Positions 1 to 5,905 of a stretch of 15,323 nucleotides of DNA are shown one piece after another; the first letter of the stretch is position 1; every line of letters starts with the position of its first letter. The stretch lies in assembly GCA_036524155.1 (NCBI GenBank), contig DATDCV010000697.1, positions 1-15,323 on the forward strand. The letters run 5' to 3'. The position numbers were made by a program, and so were the translations under genes. This DNA is from DATDCV01 sp036524155 (lineage in GTDB: Bacteria > Verrucomicrobiota > Verrucomicrobiia > Limisphaerales > UBA8199). Below the pieces are notes generated by a model. That model saw only the letters and a program-made list of their open reading frames with translations. It had not been told where the DNA came from and did no database searches.

Positions 1-140
1 TGGTCACGCTATACAATCCACCCAATGCCTCACTGTTGCGCCACCATTACGAAAACCTGCCGCAGAAGCTAGCGCGCGAGGGCGTCAGCCCGGAAATTCC
101 GTGGCTCTACAATTTCAAAATTGACTTCCGTTTCAAGTAA
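1..140 (+). CDS. C-terminal end of an unidentified protein (5' truncated)
   Basis: The reading frame is open from the left edge (first full codon at position 3) and stops with TAA at 138-140, giving 45 residues that end in NFKIDFRFK. The alternating aromatic and charged residues at the very end would suit the last strand of an outer-membrane beta barrel, but 45 residues are too few to name a family. The rest of the gene lies outside the window. No T-rich terminator follows the stop. The next hairpin, at 201-222, lacks a T-run. I do not recognise the protein; coding status rests on the uninterrupted frame and plausible composition only. Confidence 0.5.
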   Translation, partial: VTLYNPPNASLLRHHYENLPQKLAREGVSPEIPWLYNFKIDFRFK

Positions 141-200
141 GCGCCAGGACTCAAAAAACCGGAAGATGTCAAATTGTTTACCCCTTAAAAATCTCTGCCG

Positions 201-222
201 CTGGGGTTTGGTCGTACCCCAG
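201..222. repeat. Short GC-rich hairpin downstream of the first gene
   Basis: CTGGGGT (201-207) and ACCCCAG (216-222) form a perfect 7-bp stem with an 8-nt loop. The phrase CGCTGGGGTTTG recurs at about 250-261, so this may be another piece of the hairpin family seen at 333-615. There is no T-run after it, so a Rho-independent terminator is not supported. The stretch 141-332 otherwise holds nothing I can assign. Confidence 0.4.
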
Positions 223-332
223 AGCGTGGCGTTACTATAAGCAGGACACCTCGCTGGGGTTTGTGGGTGGCACAGACTTGCGCGGGGCAACCCAACGATC
301 GGCCTGGAGCGGAGCTTGGTGCCGAGTGGGCC

Positions 333-438
333 TCAATCCGAAGGATTGACAGAGAGTAGCCGGAGGTCGCCGGGGTGTTTGGGGGCGGCGACCTCCGGTC
401 AGGCGGCAAAATGATCGGGCCACCCCGAAGGCGGTGGC
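333..438 (+). repeat. Hairpin-array module, copy A
   Basis: Three hairpins stand in a row. TCAATCC-GAA-GGATTGA (333-349) comes first. The main stem is a perfect 13-bp inverted repeat, 360-372 with 386-398, around a G/T-rich 13-nt loop. The last is GCCACC/GGTGGC (419-438). Between the first two lies CAGAGAGTAGCCGG (350-363). The same order occurs on the opposite strand at 510-615 with a near-identical link sequence, so this is a repeated module and not chance pairing. It has no coding capacity. From memory, PVC-group genomes carry many intergenic modules of this general shape; I could not check that here. Confidence 0.6.
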
Positions 439-509
439 AGAAAAGCGCGCACCGACCTGGGCAAACCCAACTGAAAATGCGGCCGTGAAACCCCGGTTGG
501 TTTGTTCTG

Positions 510-615
510 GCATCCCTTCAGGATGCGCCGGCGTGCGGGCGTTGTTTCCGGTGGTCGTTCGCCCCTGCTGCCCGCGAACGACGCACCGGCTACTGTCTGC
601 CAACCCTGCGGGTTG
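510..615 (-). repeat. Hairpin-array module, copy B, inverted relative to copy A
   Basis: In plus-strand order the hairpins are GCATCC/GGATGC (510-526), a main stem CCGGTG-g-TCGTTCGC (548-562) with GCGAACGA-cg-CACCGG (574-589), and CAACCC-TGC-GGGTTG (601-615). Read on the minus strand the link between the small and main hairpins is CAGACAGTAGCCGG, one base different from CAGAGAGTAGCCGG in copy A. Stem sequences differ between copies while pairing is kept, which suggests selection or copying for structure. The module ends just before the surviving antitoxin coding sequence. Confidence 0.6.
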
Positions 616-627
616 AAGCGGGTGGTC

Positions 628-729
628 TACAGCAATCGGCGTATCGAGCGGTTGGACGCGGGAGAATCGAAACCGATTCCAGCAAGCGAGGTGTTCGCCC
701 GATTGCAGGGCACTGCGCCGGGCGGATGA
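628..729 (+). pseudogene. Remnant of an addiction-module antitoxin (C-terminal part only)
   Basis: The frame reads RRIERLDAGESKPIPASEVF near its end. This closely resembles the C-terminal segment of small antitoxins annotated as putative addiction module component (TIGR02574 type), which pair with RelE/ParE toxins and bind them through this region. The stop TGA at 727-729 overlaps the ATG of the toxin remnant at 726, the classic coupled arrangement of a toxin-antitoxin pair. The upstream half, expected to be about 40-50 residues, is missing: in its place stands hairpin module B ending at 615. Upstream open frame exists but does not look like an antitoxin. I call it a 5'-truncated pseudogene; family assignment is by recalled pattern, not by search. 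Confidence 0.6.
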
Positions 730-1078
730 GCTTCATTCTGAAGTTTCTTCCGGAGGCGAGCGCGGAAGCCGATTGTGCGACTGGCGATTATGAAGCGCGA
801 GTCCCCGGCCTGGGCGTGCGGTTTCGGGAGGAAGTGGAAAGTCCGTGCGCGGCCATCGTCCAGCATTCCCTTCTTTGGCGCGGGCTAAGTATCAGCTAAG
901 TCTTCGGTCGGAGCGCCGATTTTTAATCGGCTTAAGCGCACTGACGGCCGCGTGTAAGCCGAGTGCAACTCGGCGCTCCGACCCAAGACTGAACGGATAC
1001 GGCCAAGCGCGTTTTCCGCTTGATTACCTTCGGGTTCACCGGATCATCGTCGGCGCGGACCGCACACGGCCGGGCTAC
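726..1078 (+). pseudogene. ParE/RelE-family toxin gene split by a palindromic element
   Basis: From ATG 726 the frame gives a 57-residue product ending at TAA 897-899. It starts MSFILKFLPEASAEADC and contains YEARVPGLGVRFREEV and CAAIVQHSLLWR, matching the N-terminal half of ParE/RelE toxins (usually about 95-100 residues). The missing C-terminal half seems to resume at 992 in another frame: NGYGQARFPLDYLRVHRI, then RTRPGY ending near 1078. In this family that corresponds to the GYRRV-FP-Y strand and the final RRPGYW-like motif. Between the two halves lies the inverted-repeat element 899-990. Intact members cleave ribosome-bound mRNA or poison gyrase; this copy should be inactive. The N-terminal match is strong, the C-terminal match weaker and partly decayed. 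Confidence 0.62.
899..990. mobile_element. Nested-palindrome element (MITE/REP-like) inside the toxin remnant
   Basis: The outer arms 899-919 and 970-990 are 21-bp inverted repeats with one mismatch (C905 against C984); the inner 14 bp (906-919/970-983) match perfectly. A second inverted repeat, TCGGCTTA (927-934) with TAAGCCGA (955-962), lies inside. Each arm can also fold on its own: GCCGA-loop-TCGGC at 915-931 and again at 958-974. The 92-bp unit could form a cruciform. It has no coding capacity, and no clear target-site duplication is visible. Its position exactly between two pieces of a toxin gene suggests that it moved there. Confidence 0.6.
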
Positions 1079-1126
1079 AGCTCGCCGCGCCCGGCAGGTA
1101 ATGCAGTTCAAAATCATGATGCTGTT

Positions 1127-1130
1127 GGAG
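1127..1130 (+). promoter_or_regulatory. Ribosome binding site of the Deg9-like protease gene
   Basis: GGAG at 1127-1130 lies 10 nt before the ATG at 1141, in an A/T-rich stretch (TAATTAAAGA). This supports the 1141 start. Most other genes in the window lack a comparable site. Confidence 0.5.
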
Positions 1131-1140
1131 TAATTAAAGA

Positions 1141-2679
1141 ATGAGCCACAATTTGCTACTGTTCAGATTTCGCAGCCTGCCGATTCTGCTGGTGCTGTCG
1201 CTCGCTGGCAGCCGTGTAATCGCCGCCGAGCCCAAGGCCGGCCAGATCGAAAGCTCGGTCGTTAAGATATTCTCGACCGTCCGTTACCCTGATTTCGGCA
1301 AACCCTGGGCGAAGCAGGCGCCGCGGGAAATTGTCGGCAGCGGGGTGGTGATCGAGGGCAAACGGATCCTCTCGAATGCCCATCTCACGCTCTATGCGAG
1401 CCAGGTTCAGGTCCAGGGCAACGAGTCCGGCGATAAGTTTCCGGCGACCGTTGAGGCGATGGCGCCGGGGATTGACCTGGCTGTGCTCAAAGTGGATGAC
1501 GCGGCCTTTTTCGACACGCACCCGCCGTTACCGCGGGCGAATTCTCTGCCGGAAATCAAGGACGCGGTTTTGGCCTACGGATACCCGGAAGGCGGCAGCA
1601 GCCTTTCCACCACGCGCGGGATTGTTTCGCGCATCGAGTTCACGCTCTACAATTTCCCCGTCGCCGGACTCATCATCCAGATTGATGCGGCTATTAACCC
1701 CGGCAACAGCGGCGGGCCGGTGCTGGCCGGGGACAAGATGATCGGGGTTGCTTTCCGGAACCTGCGTGGCGCGGACAACATCGGCTACATTATCCCCAAC
1801 GAAGAAATCGATCTTTTCCTCAAAGACATTGCCGACGGGCGGTATGACGGCAAGCCGTCCATGCACGATCTCACCCAGACCCTCGAGAATCCCGCGTTGC
1901 GCGAGTTCCTGAAGCTCGACAAAGCGGCGGCCGGCACAGTGGTCCACCAACCTGGCCTTTCGGACGCGACGTATCCGCTGAAAGAATGGGACCTCATCAC
2001 CCGGATCGGCGATAGCCCCATCGACAACCAGGGGAGGGTCAAAGTGGGACCGGCGCTCCGGGTTCATTTCAAATACCTGGTCCAGAAGGTCGCCCGCGAC
2101 GGAAAGGTGCCGCTGACGATCGTGCGCGCGGGCAAGGAGATGAAAGTCGAGGTGCCGGTGCCGTCAAGGCTGCCGATGCTCCTCCAGGCTCTGGATGGGG
2201 CCTATCCTTCCTATTTTGTCTATGGGCCGCTGGTGTTTTCCACCGCGAACCGCGAACTCGTGGGCGGCCTGGCTGCCGAGTCCTTCGGCGCGAGCTTCTT
2301 CCTCGGCCAGGCCGAAAACGGCAGCCCCCTCATTGGCCGCCTGGGGGCCCAGCAGGCTTTTCCCGGTGAGGAGCTGGTCATCGTGTCGTCGCCTTTCTTT
2401 CCAACCAAGCTCGTTGCCGGCTATGACAACCCCGTGCTCCAGGTCGTCAAAACCGTCAACGGCCAGAAGATCAAAAACCTGGCGCACCTGGTGGAGGTGC
2501 TGCGCGACTGCCGCGACGATTTCGTCACTGTCGAGTTCAATCTCCGCGGCGCTGAAACGATAGTCTTCTCCCGCAAAGAAATGCTTGCTTCCACGGAAGA
2601 GATCCTCACCGACAACGGGCTGCGGGCACAGGGATCGGCCGACATGCTCGCAATTTGGAGCGCGAAGTCTGCGAAGTAA
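1141..2679 (+). CDS. Secreted Deg9-like (HtrA/S1C family) serine protease with PDZ domains
   Basis: This 512-residue protein begins with a signal peptide (about residues 1-29, hydrophobic LPILLVLSLAG, likely cut before EPKAG), so it probably acts in the periplasm. The trypsin-like domain spans about 35-230, with the catalytic triad visible as His81 (SNAH), Asp112 (IDLAVLKVDD) and Ser190 (PGNSGGP). A PDZ domain follows at about 240-340. A second, divergent PDZ-like region (about 350-500, with YPSYFVYGPLVF and VNGQKIKNLAHLVEVL) resembles the PDZ_3 domain of plant Deg9-type and related bacterial proteases rather than E. coli DegP. Such proteins degrade damaged envelope proteins; the substrate here is unknown. 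Its stop lies 9 bp from that of convergent gcvP, with no room for a terminator. Confidence 0.88.
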   Translation: MSHNLLLFRFRSLPILLVLSLAGSRVIAAEPKAGQIESSVVKIFSTVRYPDFGKPWAKQAPREIVGSGVVIEGKRILSNAHLTLYASQVQVQGNESGDKFPATVEAMAPGIDLAVLKVDDAAFFDTHPPLPRANSLPEIKDAVLAYGYPEGGSSLSTTRGIVSRIEFTLYNFPVAGLIIQIDAAINPGNSGGPVLAGDKMIGVAFRNLRGADNIGYIIPNEEIDLFLKDIADGRYDGKPSMHDLTQTLENPALREFLKLDKAAAGTVVHQPGLSDATYPLKEWDLITRIGDSPIDNQGRVKVGPALRVHFKYLVQKVARDGKVPLTIVRAGKEMKVEVPVPSRLPMLLQALDGAYPSYFVYGPLVFSTANRELVGGLAAESFGASFFLGQAENGSPLIGRLGAQQAFPGEELVIVSSPFFPTKLVAGYDNPVLQVVKTVNGQKIKNLAHLVEVLRDCRDDFVTVEFNLRGAETIVFSRKEMLASTEEILTDNGLRAQGSADMLAIWSAKSAK

Positions 2680-2688
2680 TGTCGCCGG

Positions 2689-5667
2689 TTAGATGAACTG
2701 CTCCATGCCCGCACACGAGCACACCAGGTTCCGGTCGCCGTAGACGTTGTCGATGCGGCCTGCCGCGGGCCAGAACTTGAATTCGTAAAGGCGCTTGTCC
2801 GGGTAGCAAGCCTCTTCCCGCGTGTAGGGGTGCGACCAGTCGCCGGCCAGCATGTCGGCCGTGTGTGGTGAGTTCTTGAGCAGGTTATTGTGGCGGTCGG
2901 CTTGCCCGGATTCTATCGCCTGAATTTCCCCGTGGATCTTAATCAGGGCGTCGCAGAACCGGTCCAGCTCGTGCTTGGACTCGCTCTCAGTCGGTTCGAC
3001 CATCATCGTGCCGGGAACCGGCCAGGAGATCGTCGGCGCGTGAAAACCATAGTCCATGAGGCGCTTGGCGACATCCTCGACGGTGACGCTTTTGAATTGG
3101 CGCAGGTCGAGGATGCATTCGTGGGCCACCAGGCCGGATTTTCCGCGATAGAGCACGGGAAAGTATTGTTCCAGGCGTTTGGCGACGTAGTTGGCGTTGA
3201 GGATCGCGTATTGGGTGGCGCGGGTCAGCCCGGTTGCGCCCATGGCCGCGATGTAAACCCAGGAAATGGGCAAAATGCTGGCGCTGCCCCAGGGCGCGCT
3301 CGACACCGCCCCGACTGGATTTTCGCCGCCCAGGTTCACGACCACATGGCCCGGCAGGAAATCGACCAGGTGCTCGGCCACGCAAATCGGGCCCATGCCC
3401 GGTCCTCCGCCTCCGTGCGGGATACAGAATGTTTTGTGCAGGTTCAGATGGCAGACATCCGCCCCGATGTCACCGGGCCGGCACAGCCCGACTTGGGCGT
3501 TGAGGTTTGCGCCGTCCATGTACACCTGGCCACCGTGGGCATGCACAATCCGGCAGATTTCCCTGATCCCGGTTTCAAACACGCCGTGCGTTGAGGGATA
3601 GGTTACCATCAAGGCTGCGAGGTGGTCCTTGTTGGCTTCGGCTTTGGCCTGCAGATCAGCGAGGTCAATGTTACCGGCGGTGTCACAGGCGACGGCGATG
3701 ACTTTCAGACCCGCCATGACCGCGCTGGCCGGATTTGTCCCGTGCGCGGAGGTTGGGATGAGACAGACGTTACGGCGGCTCTCACCCCTGCTCGCGTGCC
3801 ACGCCCGGATCACCAGCAGCCCGGTGTATTCGCCCTGCGAACCCGCGTTCGGCTGCAATGAAATTCCCGCAAACCCGGTGATCTCGCTGAGCCAGTCTTC
3901 CAGTTGTTGAAACATCGCCTGGTAGCCTCGGGCCTGGCGGAGCGGCGCAAAAGGGTGCAGGCGGCTGAACTCCGGCCAGGTAATGGGAAACATTTCGGCC
4001 GCCGCATTCAGCTTCATCGTGCAGGAGCCCAGCGGGATCATTGCGGTCGCCAGCGAAAGGTCACGCGATTCGAGGCGCTTCAGGTAGCGCATCATTTCCG
4101 TTTCGGAGTGGTAACGGCTGAACACCGGGTGTTGCAGAAACTCGCTCGTGCGGGCCAGCGGTGCAGCGTAGGCGGCATCGACTTCCCGAGCCAGGTCGTC
4201 GGCGGCAAACGCGGGCAGCCGGTCGTTGTTGAACACGCGCCAGACGTCGGCCAGGTCGCTCTCGTGCGCGGTCTCGTCGAGGGAAATCCCCAGGGTCCGT
4301 TCGTCGATGACCCGGAAGTTCAGCCGGCGTGCGTCCGCGTTTTTGAGGATGCGCTCGGCGCTTTGGTTGCCGATGTCAACGCAGATAGTGTCGAAAACGG
4401 GTTGCGGTGGGGTTGTTGAAGAGTGGGAATCGGAGGCTACACTTTCGGCGGGTGCCTGCACTAAACGAAAACCCAACCGCTCCAATCCTTTTGCCAGCAC
4501 CAGCGTCAAACCGTGGACGCGTCGGGCGATGCTCCTGAGGCCCGCGGGGCCGTGATAACAGGCGTACATCGCCGCTATGTTGGCGAGCAGCGCCTGGGCC
4601 GTGCAAATATTGCTGGTGGCCTTCTCGCGCCGGATGTGTTGCTCCCGCGTCTGCAACGATAACCTGAACGCGGCACGTCCCCGGGAGTCCTTTGAGACGC
4701 CGACAATGCGCCCCGGCATGTGGCGCTTAAGGGAGTCGCGGGTGGCGAAATAAGCCGCATGCGGGCCGCCATAGCCCAGTGGAACGCCGAACCTCTGCGC
4801 GCTGCCGAGCGCGATGTCGGCTCCGAACTCTCCCGGCGGCTGCAGCAGCGTCAGGCTGAGCAGGTCCGCCGCTACCGCCACCAGCGCGCCGGCGGCGTGC
4901 GCCTGCGCGATGAATCCCCGGTAGTCCCGGACTGCCCCGTAAGTGTCCGGGTACTGCACCAGAGCGCCGAAAACCCGGTCGGTAAATTGAAACGTTTCGT
5001 GGTTCCCCACCACGATCTCGATCCCAAGGGCCCGCGCTCGGGTCTTGACTACGTCAATGGTCTGAGGCTGGCAGTCGGCGGAAACGAAGAAAGCCGTTCG
5101 CCCTTCCTTGAGGCCGTGGCACATCGTCATCGCCTCGGCGGCGGCGGTTCCTTCGTCGAGGAGGGACGCGTTGGCCACCTCCAGACCGGTGAGGTCGATC
5201 ACCATGGTCTGGAAGGTCAAGAGGGCTTCGAGCCGGCCTTGCGAGATCTCCGCCTGGTAAGGCGTGTATGGGGTGTACCAGCCCGGGTTCTCGAGCATGT
5301 TGCGCAGAAGCACCGCCGGGGTGATGCAGTCATAGTAGCCCGTGCCAATGTAGGAGCGGTAGATCTGGTTCTGAGCGGCGATTTCTTTGATCGCCGCCAG
5401 CGCCTCGGCTTCGCTGCGACTCGGCGGCAACTGCAACGGCCGGCGCAGTTGGATGTCTTCCGGCACCGCCGCGTTCGCCAGGGCCTCCAGGCTCGGCTGC
5501 CCGAGCAGGCTCAACATTTGTCGCGTCTCGTTTGGTCCCGGGCCGATGTGCCGCCGGGCAAAGCTGTCGGTTTCAGCAACCAGGTCTGTCGCAGCCAATT
5601 TTCCCTTCTCGGAGATTTGACCTTCGGAGGGGGTAGGTTTTGCGCCCTGTTCTTCCGTAACTAGCAT
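2689..5667 (-). CDS. gcvP: Glycine dehydrogenase (decarboxylating), P protein of the glycine cleavage system
   Basis: GcvP decarboxylates glycine and passes the aminomethyl group to the lipoyl arm of GcvH. The 992-residue product is the fused one-chain form, with N-terminal (P1-like) and C-terminal (P2-like) halves. The family start pattern SFARRHIGP is at residues 35-43. The pyridoxal-phosphate lysine is Lys745 in LNLHKTFCIPHGGGGPGMGP. Other conserved stretches are EQHIRREKATSNICTAQAL (342-360) and the last segment with RIDNVYGDRNLVCSC. The usual length is about 950-960; the excess comes from an N-terminal tail of about 30 residues and a polar insert, about residues 405-422. No gcvT, gcvH or glycine-riboswitch-like sequence is seen nearby, so it stands apart from its partners within this window. 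No clear Shine-Dalgarno precedes the ATG, but there is no better start. Confidence 0.97.
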   Translation of the reverse strand: MLVTEEQGAKPTPSEGQISEKGKLAATDLVAETDSFARRHIGPGPNETRQMLSLLGQPSLEALANAAVPEDIQLRRPLQLPPSRSEAEALAAIKEIAAQNQIYRSYIGTGYYDCITPAVLLRNMLENPGWYTPYTPYQAEISQGRLEALLTFQTMVIDLTGLEVANASLLDEGTAAAEAMTMCHGLKEGRTAFFVSADCQPQTIDVVKTRARALGIEIVVGNHETFQFTDRVFGALVQYPDTYGAVRDYRGFIAQAHAAGALVAVAADLLSLTLLQPPGEFGADIALGSAQRFGVPLGYGGPHAAYFATRDSLKRHMPGRIVGVSKDSRGRAAFRLSLQTREQHIRREKATSNICTAQALLANIAAMYACYHGPAGLRSIARRVHGLTLVLAKGLERLGFRLVQAPAESVASDSHSSTTPPQPVFDTICVDIGNQSAERILKNADARRLNFRVIDERTLGISLDETAHESDLADVWRVFNNDRLPAFAADDLAREVDAAYAAPLARTSEFLQHPVFSRYHSETEMMRYLKRLESRDLSLATAMIPLGSCTMKLNAAAEMFPITWPEFSRLHPFAPLRQARGYQAMFQQLEDWLSEITGFAGISLQPNAGSQGEYTGLLVIRAWHASRGESRRNVCLIPTSAHGTNPASAVMAGLKVIAVACDTAGNIDLADLQAKAEANKDHLAALMVTYPSTHGVFETGIREICRIVHAHGGQVYMDGANLNAQVGLCRPGDIGADVCHLNLHKTFCIPHGGGGPGMGPICVAEHLVDFLPGHVVVNLGGENPVGAVSSAPWGSASILPISWVYIAAMGATGLTRATQYAILNANYVAKRLEQYFPVLYRGKSGLVAHECILDLRQFKSVTVEDVAKRLMDYGFHAPTISWPVPGTMMVEPTESESKHELDRFCDALIKIHGEIQAIESGQADRHNNLLKNSPHTADMLAGDWSHPYTREEACYPDKRLYEFKFWPAAGRIDNVYGDRNLVCSCAGMEQFI

Positions 5668-5772
5668 CCAGAAACAGTAAGGACCGTTGAGTTCAAATCA
5701 AGGCCGATTTCGGACCCCTCGTCAGTCGGCGTGGTGCGAGTGATAAAGCCCACGGAGGCGGTTCCCAAACAG

Positions 5773-5877
5773 CGGCGCGCGGACTTCAGTCCGCAGCAAT
5801 GTCCGAACCCTGGTGGTGTTAGAATTCCGAAAGCCCTCCGCAAATGGACATTGCTGCGGACTGAAGTCCGCGCGCCG
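5773..5877. mobile_element. Palindromic element with perfect 32-bp arms between two minus-strand genes
   Basis: Positions 5773-5804 and 5846-5877 are exact inverted repeats of 32 bp, separated by 41 bp. Each arm holds its own palindrome, GCGGACTTCAGTCCGC at 5779-5794 and its mirror at 5856-5871, so the unit can fold as one long hairpin or as a four-armed cruciform. The architecture matches the element at 899-990, but the sequence differs. It lies between the end of the 5906-7669 gene and the start of gcvP, both on the minus strand, and could act as a transcription barrier or a processing site. There is no T-run and no coding capacity. The rest of 5668-5905 shows nothing I can assign. Confidence 0.65.
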
Positions 5878-5905
5878 GCGATCTGTCACTTTGTCAACAG
5901 CCCTG

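Noticed and set aside
845..1144. 99-residue plus-strand open frame before the protease gene
   Set aside because: It runs through the palindromic element 899-990 and across the toxin remnant, and overlaps the protease start. Only its middle part resembles the toxin C-terminus, so it is a by-product of the interrupted gene.
4720..5664. 314-residue plus-strand open frame opposite the start of gcvP
   Set aside because: It lies fully antisense to a clearly conserved enzyme, is rich in Arg and Gly as expected from GC-rich antisense DNA, and has no recognisable motif.
5668..5772. Glycine riboswitch upstream of gcvP
   Set aside because: I looked on the minus strand for the conserved GGAGAG/GGACAGA-type and CTTTGGCGG-type segments and found none.
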